Assembly (NCBI GenBank): GCA_037447655.1
Contig: JBBHKE010000269.1
Location: forward strand, 1-64,000
Length of the DNA: 64,000 bases
Direction of reading: 5' to 3'
Source of the DNA: Zygnema cylindricum
Taxonomy: Eukaryota; Streptophyta; Zygnematophyceae; Zygnematales; Zygnemataceae
Of the stretch, positions 44,364 to 56,316 are shown one piece after another (positions within the stretch are counted from its first letter, which is position 1; every line of letters begins with the position of its first letter). The translations under genes and the position numbers were made by a program. The notes under the pieces are model-generated. The model worked only from the letters and a program-made list of their open reading frames with translations. It was not told where the DNA came from and did not search any database.

Positions 44364-45208
44364 GGGAAGGAAATCCACATGGGCAGAGAGAGAGAGTTGC
44401 TTTAAAAATCCGTTATAACAGCCTTTCTGTCCTCGGATCCCAAGACCCTTATTGTAGATAGGGATCACAAGGATTTATCGGTTGCCATCATTTTGAATCG
44501 GACCGGAAATTTAAAACTCAATGGATACAGAGGCTATCACAATGTCGTGGTTGATATCGAGGCTCTACCTAACCTAATCACCACCCCAGCTTTACATCCG
44601 ATGCCCGAGGAACTTGGACCTAAAATTTGTCCGAGCGACATTTGCCTGGGCACGGTTAACAGCGGAAGCCAACTTGTCTACGAGATTATTAAGGCCATGG
44701 TAATCGAATTCTCTGATGATGTGGGCCAACAAATCCGAATCCAACTCTTTTTTTTGGTGGTGGAAGGTAATCAGTTTGAAATTTTGTTGGGGATGGCTAT
44801 GTGGATACGGCTGAATATGGGGCTGAGTATTTAGAAAAAACAATTCACATTTCGGGACCTTCAGGATCCTGAGAGGACCAAGGTTGTGGTTCCCTTAGCA
44901 TTGTGGAACAAAAGAAGCAGTACTCTCCTGGTGTTTGGATGCTACCTTGTGTATGCTACCTCAACCCTTTCAAAGCTATTTTCTTGTTCAGGCGATATCC
45001 CCGACAGAATCTAGCAATTCCGTATTTCCAAGCGGTGGGAAGCGAAATACCAGAATAGATTATCACAAACGGCCACACTTCGGCAGGAGGTGAACCAAAC
45101 ATATGCAGCAATTATGCCAGAAAACAGGAAGTACCTTTGGTCAGATCCCTCTAATATCCTAACTGGCGATAAAGAATTCAATTGACAAATGGTGTCATTG
45201 ATGGTTCC
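44359..45208 (+). pseudogene. Gypsy-2 protease region
   Basis: Resumption of gypsy-2 after the outer copia. The frame 44493-44834 reads like a retropepsin: GTVNSGSQL near 44653, where the catalytic Asp of a D-S/T-G motif would be Asn, and EILLGMAMW near 44778, the usual C-terminal block. The remainder to 45208 has no clear domain. It is interrupted by element K at 45209, and gypsy-2 continues at 51663. Confidence 0.55.
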
Positions 45209-46258
45209 TGAAACTCTGAGACCTCCATAAGTCCTCAGAGTGGACAGCTTCCAAGAAGCCTCTAGGATAACCCTGACCCCTTTGTGTTTACGCAAAAAAT
45301 AACTGCCACCCTGACAGAAAAAAACTCAGACCAACTTCACCCTTGTGAAGAGAAGACTCCCTTGAGTTGATAGCAAAAAGAATCTCTGAATTTGCTCCCC
45401 TGAGCAGTAAGTTATGGAGGGTCAAAGTTGACCTTTTGTACAGAAGCTCTCTAGGAGAGAGGGTCCTATCTTCTAATTATTTCTAAGTCTTATCTCTCTC
45501 ACAAAATCTATCTACTGATGTACGAAACCAATCAGATTACAGTTCCGTACGCAAAAGTACAGTTGCCGGTGTACTTTATATACGGACACTGTACGACATG
45601 GCCTAAATGTCGACACGTGGTATGTCCGGATTCGCTCTTTTAATCCTCAGAGATGCCACGCTCCAATGTAACATCGCCACGTGTCATCCGATGTGGCGAT
45701 GCCCACAAACCGCCGAATTCTTCTTCCGCGATCTCGACGCTTATTTCGGCCGTCCGATTAAACTCGAATTTGATCGTAGCCGTAATAAATACATGCGCGG
45801 TATTTGTTTCGCTTACGAAATCTATGCCCAGTATTGATTTCTTATCCGTACCGCAATTCGTACTTTTACATACCAGATCTATGTATCTCGTTAACAATTT
45901 TAGTTAAATTATTTATCCTACGAAATAATGTTTAATTAATTATCGTACTATATAATGCGTAAGACTACATCTAGACTTAACGGCTAAGGCTACCGGCTAT
46001 CTACTATCTATCGGCCGGCAGGTACTATGATCAAATCCTGTGGCCGGCATATAACTTTTAGAAAATAATCCCCTAACTAGTATAAATTTCTCGTAAACCT
46101 CAAGATAGCCTAGGTAGCCATGGCTCTAGCTTCCTTTCCAATTTCTCAGTGACTACGACAAATTTGAGAGTTTGGAGAGAGAAGTTAGAGGTAGACTGCC
46201 TCGGCTTCTTTATTTCTATTGAGACCTAGAAAATACTTTAAGACCATTAATTTCTACA
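45209..46258 (-). mobile_element. Element K 3' LTR
   Basis: TGTAGAAATT...AGAGTTTCA on the minus strand. It carries G-box GCCACGTGTCA near 45677, GTAC cluster (45520-45600), GGTCAACTTTGACC near 45420-45435 on the minus strand, and the tRNA-like module 45970-46048 (plus-strand reading). Confidence 0.9.
45970..46048 (+). repeat. tRNA-like module in element K 3' LTR
   Basis: Plus-strand reading: TTAACGGCTAAGGCTACCGG, then TGATCAAATCC as a B-box-like core with flanking CAGG...CCTG. 210 bp from the LTR start. The same module is at 51375-51452 in the 5' LTR, with a few substitutions. Confidence 0.55.
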
Positions 46259-47700
46259 CTCCCTTTATTTTGTAGTCAATCTTTAATTTCAGACCACACT
46301 TCTCCCTGCAGAAAATTAGCTTAGGGGAAGGCACAGGTTTGGTCATCATATCTGCTACCATCTCACTATCTGGTCGGTACTCTAAATTGATTATTTTATT
46401 TTCTACTTTCTCTCTAACAAAGCTGAGTCTAATGTCCATGTGTTTAGCTTTAAAATGATGTTTAGGATTGGCAGAAATAGCGATTGCTGCCTGATTATCA
46501 CAAAATATTTTCTGCACACCACTCTTAAGATGACCAAGCTCACCAAGCAAAGACTTGACCCACATCAATTCTTTTACAGCAGAGCAAGAGGCCATATACT
46601 CAGCCTCCATGGTGGACTAAGCAATAACCTTTTGTTGTTTGCTAATCCAACAGGAAGCCCCATCACCCACATATAATACATATCCAGAAGTGCATCTCCT
46701 CATCGGAGCATCACCATAACTGGAATCACTCCAAGTAGTGATGTCAGTATTCTCCCCACCCAAATGCAACCATAGATCCCTAGTTCCTATCAAGTATCTA
46801 AGGACTCTCTTAGCTGCCTCCTAATCCCTCTTAGTGGGAGCATTTAGACTTCTACTCAGCACTCTTACAGCTGCAGCTAAATCCGGCCGGGTAGAATTCA
46901 TAAAATAGATTAGACTTCCCACTACTTGTCTGTAAGGAATAGTCTGCATGAACTTCTTTTCTTCAAGAGATAATTCCTCGTCTAAGACTATGACTCCTTC
47001 TTCCTCACTACCCTCACTTCCCTTCTTCAACTCCATTGGAGTTGTACAACTATTAGCTTTATCCATTTGAAATTTTTCAAGCATGTTCCCTATTGCTTCC
47101 TTTTGAGTCAATTTTAAAAAATTTCTTTTTCGGTCTCTCTCTACTTGAATTCCCAAAATATATTTTTCTTCCCCCATATCCTTCATTTCAAATCTCCCCT
47201 TAAGATCGGTTTTCAGTTTATTAATTTTTTCCATTGATTTACTTAAAACAAGCAAATCATCAACATAAATTGCAATAAATATAAAACCTTCTTCATCTTC
47301 TAAAACATAGATTGAGTGATCTGAGCTGATCCGGATATATCCCAGACCGGTAAGAAACTCATCAAGTTTCTTATTCCACTGTCGAGGCGCCTGTTTCAAA
47401 CCATAAAGAGATTTAATCAGCCGGCATACCTTACTCTCCTCTTCTTCCTCCACAAACCCTTCGGGATGTCGCACGAAGATCTCCTCTTCCAATTCTCCAT
47501 GCAAAAAGGTTGTTTTGATGTCCATCTGGTGCACTTCCATGTCTTCCGCTGTTGCGAGGCAGAGAAGTATGCGGACAGAGAGAAATCAGACCACCGGGGC
47601 AAAGGTTTCCTCGTAGTCAATTCCCTCCATTTGTGTAAATCCCTTTGCCACTAATCGGGCCTTGTAGCGCTCGATTGTGTTATCTGGGTTCAGTTTTAAT
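46259..47700 (-). pseudogene. pol: Element K RT and RNase H
   Basis: The longest near-intact pol segment in the window. One frame (47540-46821, minus) runs from MEVHQMDIKT through SLYGLKQAPRQW, an intact YVDDLLVL (about 47245-47268) and ILGIQVERDR to the RNase H border PYRQVVGSLIYFMN. RNase H continues in another segment (46800-46270) with a SDSSYGDAPMRRC-like block, MEAEYMASC, CDNQAAIAIS and KAKHMDIRL. A stop near 46620 and another near 46822 break it. RT copies element RNA; RNase H removes the template. Confidence 0.92.
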
Positions 47701-48990
47701 TTGAAAACCCACTAACAACCGATTAGTTTTCGGTTAGGTGGACATTCCACCAGCTCCCAAGTATCGACTGCCATAATTGAGGCCATCTCCTCATTGATGG
47801 CTGTCTTCCACCGGTTTCTTTCTGGACAAGTCATCGCCTCTCCATAAGTTTGAGGTTCATCTTGATGAGATAGTTTAGTTACCTTGTTATTAACCTGTTT
47901 TTCTTGCAGTCTTTTGCTACTTCTCCTCCCCCCCTCAAAATCTGAGGTCGGAATAGATGGTTCTCGTGGATTCTTTCGAACAAACTCGGCTTCTCCCCTA
48001 TCCCTTGATTCTAAATCAATTTCCACCACGTCTTCCAATTCGGGTAGAGTTGTAACTGGAGGATCCACAACCGAGTCCTTTTCGGTCTGATTTGTACCTG
48101 CAAGAATCTCATCGTCTCTAAAACCCGGATAGTTAGGGAGCTCAAAGTCATCGGAATTTTCTGACTCAAATCTGATTTTTACTGAATTTGTATATTTGAA
48201 GGGATCCTTATACATTCCTTCATCTATAACTACTAGATGCTTTACTAAGATTCTATCTTCTCTTTTTAGATCATAAACTCTATATCCTTTAACATCCTCA
48301 TCATATCCTAATAAGTATCCCGGTTTTCCTTTAGGATCTAGCTTCCAATTAGACCGATCTGTATCTACACTGAATACTTGACTGCCGAAAAACCTTTAAA
48401 TGAGATAAGTCTGGTTTCCGGCCTGTCCATCTCTCATAAGGTGTTTGATCTTTTATAGCTGAAGTAAAAACTCTATTTTTGAGGTAATTAGCACAATTCA
48501 TTGCTTCTGCCCAAAACCTTTTTCCTATCTTCTTATCCGACAACATACTTCTAACACTATCACTTAGTGTTCTATTTAACCTTTCAGCTACCCCATTCTG
48601 TTCTGGATTTTCTGGAACTATCTTTTTGTGTTGGACCCCGTCTTCCCTCAGAAAATCCTCGAACTGGTTAGAAAGTATACTCTCCACCATTGTCACTCCT
48701 AACTCTCTTGATTAGAGTTTGATGGAGTTTTTCGCTCCATGTTTTATATTGTCTAAAACAATCCTGAGCTTCTGACTTGTTTTTCAAAAAATACACCCGG
48801 GAATACCGAGACAAATCATCAGTTATAGTCATCATAAATCTCTTCCCCCCCGGTGAGGGCACTCTAGCCGGTCCTCAAATACCTGTGTGTACTAGATCTA
48901 GAATTTTTTCTCCCTTATAGGTGGATGTTTTAGGAAAGGATAATCTGTGTGCTTTACCTTGAGCACATCCACTACAATCACTTATATCAT
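47701..48990 (-). pseudogene. pol: Element K integrase
   Basis: Minus-strand integrase. The finger's Cys pair (CSGCAQGK) is near 48955-48975; its His pair is at the end of the preceding frame near 49070. Core Asp near 48900 lies in a degraded HTGI-stop stretch, the second Asp is in RSDNGGEY (about 48680) and Glu in QNGVAERLNRT (about 48575). Then KIGKRFWAEAMN, TPYERWTGRKPD, a frameshift near 48380, and the Ser/Glu-rich tail 48215-47712. A small frame break near 48690 separates two core segments. Confidence 0.88.
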
Positions 48991-50608
48991 CACTCTCACT
49001 GAACTGAATCCCTTCCACCACTCCCATCTTTTACATCTCTCTTAACTTATCTAGATTCACATGCCCAAGCCTCTTATGCCACATCATAATATCATGAACA
49101 CCAGCATAATAAAGTTTCTTCGTTTCATTACTTAAGATCAGCCTAAACATCCCATGGCTACCTTTCTCAGCAATGAAATAGACATCCTCCTCAAAACTAG
49201 CAGTAAAGACTCCTTCCCTAGTGCTAGTGAAAAAACCCTTATCATCTAATATAGATGTAGAAATAAGGTTTTTGTTCAGCTCCGGAATAAACAATACATC
49301 GGAGAATGTTAATATGGATGTCTTTCCTTCTACTAACACTTTTAGATCTACCGATCCTACAAGAGTAGTGGTTACTATCCTCCCATCCCCGTACTCTATC
49401 TCTACGGTGGGAATCTTTCTTATCTTAGTGAACAGGTGCCTATCCTTACACATGTGCATGGAGGCACCTGAATCTATAATCCAACCTGCTTCACCTTTCA
49501 ATCCACTGTAAGCACATTTCTGCCTTCGTGGAATTTCAACCTCATTTTTCGCCTCCAACTCCTCATCCAAAAGGAGCTTATCGTCCTCGTCCTCGGATTC
49601 CGCCTCAAGTACTTGTGTGACAAGGGCCTTTTTCTTTCCTCTCAGGGTACCACCGGTCTGCCGCTCCTTTAACCGAAGCTCGGTTAGCTTAGTGCACTCT
49701 GCCATATAGTTCCCCGGTTTCTTACAGAAATGACATAAACCTCTGGGAGCCCTTGGTTCGAACTCGTCAGCCTGTTTTTTCTGCTCCCTACCCCCATAGT
49801 TTCCGACTGGTTTCCGGGAATCCTTGTTCCTCTAGTCAGTCGCTGTTGCCAAGGCTTGGCCACTCTTTCCTCCCCTTCGAATCTTAATCGTATTCTCTCG
49901 AACGAGAATCATCCCTACCACTAAGTTCCATATCCACCTCGAGTCCGGCAAGTCCTGCACACGGTTGACTATGTTCTCGAACTCATCAGGTAACTTCATC
50001 AGTAAACAGTTAACCTTTTCTTTTTCACTAAAATCTTTTCCGGCACTCTCTAGCTCCATGAAGAGTGTAGCAAGCTCATTGCAAAAATCCAACATATTTC
50101 CCCCTTTGTATACATAGTCCTTAACTTTCTGATCAGCCAACTGTTGTTGCTGAATCGTACCACTTCGGTATATCTCTATGAGAGCCATCCAAAGATCGGA
50201 TGCCCTTTCTACCTGCAAATGAGGACATGGAAGTCCTTGTGTGAGATGGCGTAGGATGAAGTGCTTTGCCGCCATATTGTTAAAGTCCCAGGTTTCAGTA
50301 TCATTCTCGTCGTTCCTCGGAATAGGTGACATGAATGTCGAACCAGTTGCTATTGGTGTGGTCGCCTCCTTCTCCCTTCCTTTGTCCACCACCTCTCCTT
50401 CTTTTGTTTCCTCCGTTGAAGGTGGATCCTCTTTCCAGGTGAATCAGCTTCCTCCAAACCCTAGAGGAATTCCAAGACTTGATGGGCACCCCAACCGTCC
50501 ACTCACTATCCCCCAAAACCTTTTTTCGCATAGAGCTCCTATTATCATACTTTCCCAGTATAGGAAGCCAGTTCCATTAAAGATTGGTACCCTAAAGGGT
50601 GGGCCCAT
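48991..50608 (-). pseudogene. gag: Element K gag and protease
   Basis: Minus-strand start of the copia polyprotein. The ATG at about 50608 lies in the primer site (MGPPFRVPIFNG). Gag shows YWES, a TGA near 50448, then WDFNNMAAKHF (about 50280), HLTQGLPCPHLQVE, VKDYVYKGGNM and LLMKLPDEFENI. A TAG at 49830-49832 follows. The zinc knuckle near 49740-49700 reads CHFCKKPGNYMAEC, with Asn for His. Protease has the intact WIIDSGASMHMC near 49470. A stop lies near 49030 at the protease-integrase linker. Confidence 0.9.
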
Positions 50609-50612
50609 AACC
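50597..50612 (-). other. Element K half-tRNA primer binding site
   Basis: Reading the minus strand inward from the 5' LTR end gives GGTTATGGGCCCACCC. Fifteen bases match the copy at 58542. The gag-frame ATG is inside. This site sits in a complete element with target duplications, so its position as the primer site is firm. Confidence 0.8.
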
Positions 50613-51662
50613 TAAAACTTTGAGACCTCCATAAGTCCTCAGAGTGGACAGCTTCTAAGAAGCCTCTAGGATAACCCTGACCCCTTTGTGTTTCAACAAA
50701 AAATAACTGCCACCCTGACAGACAAAAACTCTGACTAACTTCACCCCTGTAAAGAAAAGACTCCCCTGAGTCAATAGCAAAAAGAATCTCTGAATTTGCT
50801 CCCCTGAGCAGTAAGTTATGGAGGGTCAAAGTTGACCTTTTGTACAGAAGCTCTCTAGGAGAGAGGGTCCTATCTTCTAATTTTTTCTAAGTCTTATCTC
50901 TCTCACAGAATCTATCTATTGATGTACGGAACCAATCAGATTACAGTTCCGTACGCAAAAGTACAGCTGCCGGTGTACTTTATGTACGGACACTGTACGA
51001 CATGGCCTAAATGTCAACACGTGGTATGTCCGGATTCGCTCTTTTAATCCTCGAAGATGCCGCGCTCCAATGTAACATCGCCACGTGTCATCCGATGTGG
51101 CGATGCCCACAAACCGCCGAATTCTTCTTCCGCGATCTCAGCGCTTATTCCGGCCGTCCGATTAAACTCGAATTTGATCGTAGCCGTAATAAATACATGC
51201 GCGGTATTTGTTTCGCTTACGAAATCTATGCGCGGTATTGATTTCTTATCCGTACCGCAATTCGTACTTTTACATACCAAATCTATGTATCCCGTTAAAA
51301 ATTATAGTTAAATGATTAATCCTACGAATTAATGTTTAATTAATTATCGTACTATATAATGCGTAAAACTACATCTAGACTTAAAAGCTAAGGCTACCGG
51401 CTATCTACTATCTGTCGGCCAGCAGGTACTATGATCAAATCTTGTGGCCGGCATATAACTTTTAGTAAATAATCCCCTAACTAGTATAAATTTCCCGTAA
51501 ACCTTAGGATAGCCTAGGTAGCCATGGCTCTAGCTTCCTTTCCAATTTCTCAATAACTGCGACAAGTTTGAGAGTTTGGAGAGAGAAGTTAGAGGTAGAC
51601 TGCCTCGGCTTCTTTATTTCTATTCAGACCTAGAAAATACTTTAAAACCATTAATTTCTACA
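50613..51662 (-). mobile_element. Element K 5' LTR
   Basis: Pairs with 45209-46258. It has seven GTAC sites within about 80 bp (50920-51000), G-box CCACGTGTCA near 51081, a tRNA-like module at 51375-51452, and the U5 block with GCTC-AGGG-GAGC and GACTC-AGGG-GAGTC hairpins (about 50760-50815 on the minus strand). Confidence 0.9.
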
Positions 51663-53160
51663 GTTCCTTGATCAAGACTTCGAATCTTATCTCTGTTTGT
51701 TGGAATCACTTTCAATTTGGAAGCAGTGTTAAAGGCAGGATACCAAGTGGAGGACTATGCGGCCGTAGAAATAGCAGCAGAAGCTCGGGCTGTCAGTGAG
51801 CACCGTCTGCACTAGCTCCACCAACTGTATCCCTAGCAACTACCATTGTCTTCCTTTTCTAACGCTCACTGAAAGCTTCCCCATTATGCAGACCACATTA
51901 TGACCTATAATTTAGAAATTGTGGGGATGGTAGATCTTGTAATAGCTGGATGGCCTTGTGAAGGATACTCCCTAACAGGAGAAGGAAAAGGACACCAAGA
52001 CTGCCAAAGCAAAACCTTCTTCAAGATGATTCGGTAACTCATTGGAATACAGAAGCTCCTAGACACGCGAGTGGGGTACATCTTAAAATTGTTCACCCAG
52101 CAGATGATAAAAGCCATCAGAGATTTTAGGGGCACCATTAGTTTTCGACGTAGCACAGATAGGATTTAGGGCGTATAGAGTTAGATTTTATTGGACTAAC
52201 ATGGTCTCGATCTCTGTACTCAAGCAACTCTTAGCCACACAAGTCTTAGACCCCCAAATAACAGTCCAACAAATTTTGAGGAAAGGGCGAATGGCCACCT
52301 TGTGACCACAGCTGACCGTCACCGTTTTTCCGTTGCAATAAACCAGGGGCCCTATGGAAAGCACTCCTCACACTAAATTCTTTCCCTCACAGCCACGCTT
52401 ATCAGAAAAGAGCTTTGGGGATGATATTTGATAACTCGGCGGCAGCGTGGACAACACCAAACATTAAAGAACGCGAACAAGCCATGGGATACCAACATAG
52501 AACCATGGTAGCACCATGTATTTCAGACCTCCAAAGGTGTAGTTTAATCAGGCAAAGTATGGATTTGAATGTTATTACGTGGGTCTTAAAACATTCTTTC
52601 GCTTTTTACAGTATTCAGTCACCTCAGTCTCGGACCAGCTACCTTCAAGCTCCAAAATCGCTAGCGATGCAGGCCATGTTGCAGCTTGAGGGGGGGAGAG
52701 AGGCAAGGAGGAACTCAAATATTTACTCAACAATTTTATATTTAAGCATTACACGGGATCCGAAAGTTTCCTCAATGGGGGGAAGCAGAGGCGTAGAAAA
52801 GGGATAACTTAGTAGAATTTGTCACCAGTAGCGTCCTAACAAGAGGGGGAGAAGTAGATCCACAAGTAGGGTTGGAATTCGACATCTCCCGCTGGGGCCG
52901 ACCACTAGAAGCATGGGCGGCGATGGAACCAGGGAAGATGGATTGGACCTTGGGGGAGCAGCTTGACCCTCTACAAAAGGCCCAGCTCTCGAAACTATTA
53001 GAGGAGAACAAACACCTGTTCTCATGGTCGGACACCGACGTTAACGTTTACAAAGGAAACCCCTTTTTGGATCGACTTCATAGATGAGACAGCAACTGTT
53101 TGGCAAAAACAATACCCACTCAGTTTCAAGGAAAAACAATTCATCACGACAAAGGTACAA
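51663..53160 (+). pseudogene. Gypsy-2 protease-to-RT linker
   Basis: Gypsy-2 resumes after element K. Most of this stretch (51668-52870) has short frames without a domain I recognise. From about 52872 it reads FDISRWGRPLEAW, MEPGKMDWTLGEQL and LEENKHLFSWSDTD, the leader that precedes RT in many plant gypsy elements. Several stops. Confidence 0.5.
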
Positions 53161-53980
53161 ACCTTGGTAGAAGCAGGATTAGTGCAGGAGAGTACAGGAC
53201 TCCATGGGTTTGCTTCCCCAACCATTCTCCCACCCAAGAAGGACTCGTCCGGAAAAACTCTAGATTTTTGGATGTGCAGAGACTATCGCATGCTCGACCC
53301 GACAACCGTACGTGACCGATACCTGATGCCCACCGCTGAAGAGATCTTTGACTCTCTTGCTGGGGCCACAATCTATTCCACGTTTGATATAAAGAATGGG
53401 TTCTACTAAATCGCAATGGAACCGAAGCACCTGGAGAGGACGGCCTTTTGGGCTGGATCCATGTTGTATGCGTGGCTCTAGATGGCGTTAGGGCTAAAGA
53501 AATGCACCATTAAAATTCCCAAAAGCAATGGATGAAGCTCTACGGGGAATCGATTGTGCAAAGTGTTATATTGATGACGTGATTTTCTTCTCTTAAACAT
53601 TCGAGGAGCAGTAGGATCATATACAGATTGTCCTCCGGGCCTTCCAATCAGAGGGCTAGAAATGTCACCGGGGCAAGGGTATTTTTGGGGTGAAGAAAAT
53701 CATCTACCTAGGACATGAAATGACCCCCGAGACAGTGGATCCCCATATGGTCAAGGTGGCGGCCCTTGATGCCCTCCCTCCTACGCAAGACGTCTCGGCA
53801 CTCCGCACCTTCCTACGATTGGCCAACAACTATCGAAGATTTATCCCCGAGTTCAACAATCGCGCCCAACCTTTAAACTACTTATTGCGTAAAGACCAAA
53901 AGTGGCAGTGGGCGGAGGAACAACAGATTTCATTCCAATTTTTGAAGAATTCCCTTAAGCGGCATCGCGTGTCCTGATGT
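53161..53980 (+). pseudogene. pol: Gypsy-2 reverse transcriptase
   Basis: RT blocks in order: VEAGLVQES and ASPTILPPKKD (53164-53250), MCRDYRMLD (53272), STFDIKNGFY then a TAA for CAA at 53407, a MALGLK block near 53485, and an intact YIDD at 53567-53578. The thumb follows at 53690-53977 (YLGHEMTPE, LRTFLRLANNYRRFI). Frameshifts near 53400 and 53640. Confidence 0.88.
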
Positions 53981-54420
53981 ATGATCACCAGAGGCCTTTT
54001 TTCCTTTACAAGGATTGGAGCAGGTTTGGATTAGGGGCGGTTTTGGCTCAATTGGATGATGTCGGGGCTTAGAATGTGGTGGCTTAAGCTAACAGGAGCA
54101 ATAACAGAGCGGAGTGGAATAACAACAGTTACCACGCGGAGTTACTCGCCGTCGTTTGGGCAATTCAACATTTTTTACCATAACTTTATAGGATTCACTT
54201 CACCTAGATTTCAGATCATCAGCAGCTCAAGTGGATCATACAGAATAGTAAGTTAACCGGCAAGCTGGCCAGATGGGTGTTAATCTTGTAGGAATACGAT
54301 TTTAGTATAATCGAAGGAGTCGAAGAAATCCACGGGAATTTCGATGGACTGAGCAAAAACGCGGACCCTTCCACTAGAGATTCTGCTGAGGCCCGGCACG
54401 ATGAGGATCGCGAGATTAGT
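53981..54420 (+). pseudogene. pol: Gypsy-2 RNase H
   Basis: In a run of broken frames: RFGLGAVLAQ near 54030, AELLAVVWAIQHF near 54140, SDHQQLKWI near 54215 and a terminal HGNFDGLSKN near 54335, which corresponds to the usual ADGLSR ending. Stops near 54068, 54083 and 54180. Confidence 0.75.
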
Positions 54421-55415
54421 TTGAGACTTATTCGGGCCTCTAACGCCTTTATTTGGCTTCCTCGATCTAAGGGTCCACTTTTTTATAGATGTGGAGGGGC
54501 ATGCACCAATAGGGGCCAGATGTAAAGATATTTGGAACCACTCCGATTCGCTCTAGTCTATCGAGCAAGGTTCTCCCCTCTTCCATTTGTCTTGAGCTCA
54601 ATTATCTTGTGTGCGAACCCACATGGCTGTGTATGAGTGGGGACGGGGCATCCTGATCCGAAAATGGGCAGATGGAACGAGGAAAGTGGTTTCCTCCCCT
54701 AGCTGAGAGAGAAACTCTTATTTTCCGACTCCACCAGCAATGCGGACACTTCGAGCAAAAACGGACCACATCAATTGTCACGGGGTCGTATTGGTGGCAT
54801 GGGTTGCAGACCCAAGTCAACCGAATTGCATAGACCTGCCCTTCGTGTGACCGAGTGAAAGTTGCGTTTGACAAAAAGAGCGAGACCGAGCTTCATTCTC
54901 TTCCCATCAGAGGAATGTTTTATCGATGGTCATTGAACCTTTTGGGACCTCTCCCAACCAGTAGAAGGGGGAACCAGTTTGTATTGGTCCTGATAAAACA
55001 CTTTTCAAAATGGATAGAATTGGTGGTTATGCCCCGAAAAAAGTCCAAATCCATTGCGGATGCATTCCTGCAAAGAGTGTTTTCCCAATTTTCGACACCA
55101 GCAGAAGTTCTGACCGATCAAGGCTACGAGTTCGTAAGAGAATTTGCCAACCTCTTGGAATTGTGCCTTTTTGTTCACCGACTGACCAGCCGAGACCACC
55201 ACCAGGCCGACGATTTGGTAGAAAGGTGCGTACAGACAATGAAGAGGTCACTGCTGAAATATCTTGTTGAAGAAGATCGAGGGGAGTGGGACAAAAGGGT
55301 GCCTAAGATTGCCATTGGGTACGGATTTAGCACACAGCCTTCCCTCCATTCCTACATCCCATATTTCATCTTGTTCAGACGACATCTCATCCTACTCGGC
55401 GCTGCCTCGGCATAA
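54421..55415 (+). pseudogene. pol: Gypsy-2 integrase
   Basis: The clear part is 54855-55415: a WSLNLLGPLPTS block where the first catalytic Asp is Asn, VLTDQGYEF with the second Asp (about 55110), and ADDLVERCVQTMKR with the Glu (about 55215). A finger-like stretch lies upstream near 54730-54850 in other frames. The C-terminal domain continues with frameshifts to 55664. The element integrates cDNA into DNA; this copy could not. Confidence 0.82.
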
Positions 55416-55664
55416 GCAATTGTTCTTATGTAGATGGATAACAAGGGGACGCTCGCGAAATTGATTGTGGATAGGGCCAAAGTATTTCATCGAGAAATAC
55501 CTCTCGCTATGGGGAACTTACAAGCTGCTCATCACTGCGATCAGCTATGGTAATCCCAACATAGAAGCGGGAATTATGTCCCATGGAAACGACGATTTTA
55601 TCGAGGGGATTTTGCATATCGGATTCAACAAAAAAAGGCCACTCTGGATATCTCTACCGGGTGG

Positions 55665-55990
55665 GTGATTTTAAAGGTGGTGGAGATTTGGAATAAGGGC
55701 GTTCTCACTTTGGAGGGCAAGCATGGCCACAAAATTAAGGAAAATCAGATCAATGTGGCCCTTTGCCATCTTCGAGGATTGGAAGACGAACTGACTTTCC
55801 ACTTCACTTATTTTGCCGACCCTCCTTCCTGTTCCTCATACAACAATTTCTCATCCCAGCAAGGACCTATTTTGGTATGCAATCGCTGCGACCAATGTTG
55901 GCATCAATCTTGCCTTCCATTTTCCTAGGACTCTTGTCCTCGACCTTCTGCTTTGTGGTTACGTGGGGACTGCCAATTGGGCGGGTAGCA
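55665..55990 (+). pseudogene. Gypsy-2 C-terminal PHD finger, decayed
   Basis: After an integrase tail (ILKVVEIWNKGVLTLEGKHG), one frame holds a Cys/His array with PHD spacing. The ligands visible are Cys 55830, Cys 55878, Cys 55887, His 55902, Cys 55911 and Cys 55971. The two missing positions are Tyr (55839) and Arg (55962), each one base from Cys. Spacing is C-x2-(Y)-x12-C-x2-C-x4-H-x2-C-x16-(R)-x2-C, and the Trp two residues before the seventh ligand (55956) is present as in PHD fingers. A TAG at 55926 interrupts it. PHD fingers read histone tails. Family call is by pattern only. Confidence 0.6.
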
Positions 55991-56316
55991 TATTTATTTT
56001 CTTGGACCTGATTGACTAAGAGGAGGGGAAATAAGGGTATCGGCCCAAGGACCCAACCTATTCCCCCTACCTGATGGGAAAAGGGAAGGGGGGAGGGGGG
56101 TATCTTCTTTTTCACTTGCCCCCGAATTCATTCCTCGTGCTTATCATATCTTCTCGTATGATAAGCATTCATGTCTTCGGTAGGGATAGGGGCACAGTTG
56201 GGCATTGCCATCATCAGGGAGCATCAAAATTTTGGGTTTATTTGTCAGCTACTTCTCCACCTCTCTCAGGGCCGCCGGCCCTTACCTTATGGTTCCTAGG
56301 CAGGCTCGACGGCTGT
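55991..56316 (+). other. Gypsy-2 3' untranslated region and polypurine tract
   Basis: Non-coding. GGGAAAAGGGAAGGGGGGAG (from about 56074) is a strong polypurine tract. The 3' LTR may therefore start near 56100 rather than at 56317, but the 5' LTR has no match to 56100-56316, so I leave the stretch unassigned. Confidence 0.5.

Larger units (their letters stand above)
45204..51667 (-). mobile_element. Complete copia element K with GTTCC target duplication
   Basis: 45209-51662, 6454 bp, minus strand. LTRs 45209-46258 (3') and 50613-51662 (5'), about 1050 bp each and roughly 95 percent identical by eye. GTTCC occurs exactly on both sides (45204-45208 and 51663-51667). Domain order on the minus strand is gag, protease, integrase, RT, RNase H, the copia order. 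It is the only full-length copia here and the best reference for the family. Inserted in gypsy-2 between protease and RT. Confidence 0.93.

Noticed and set aside
54602-54874. Minus-strand Cys-rich frame
   Set aside because: Antisense of the gypsy-2 integrase finger region; no consistent zinc-finger spacing.
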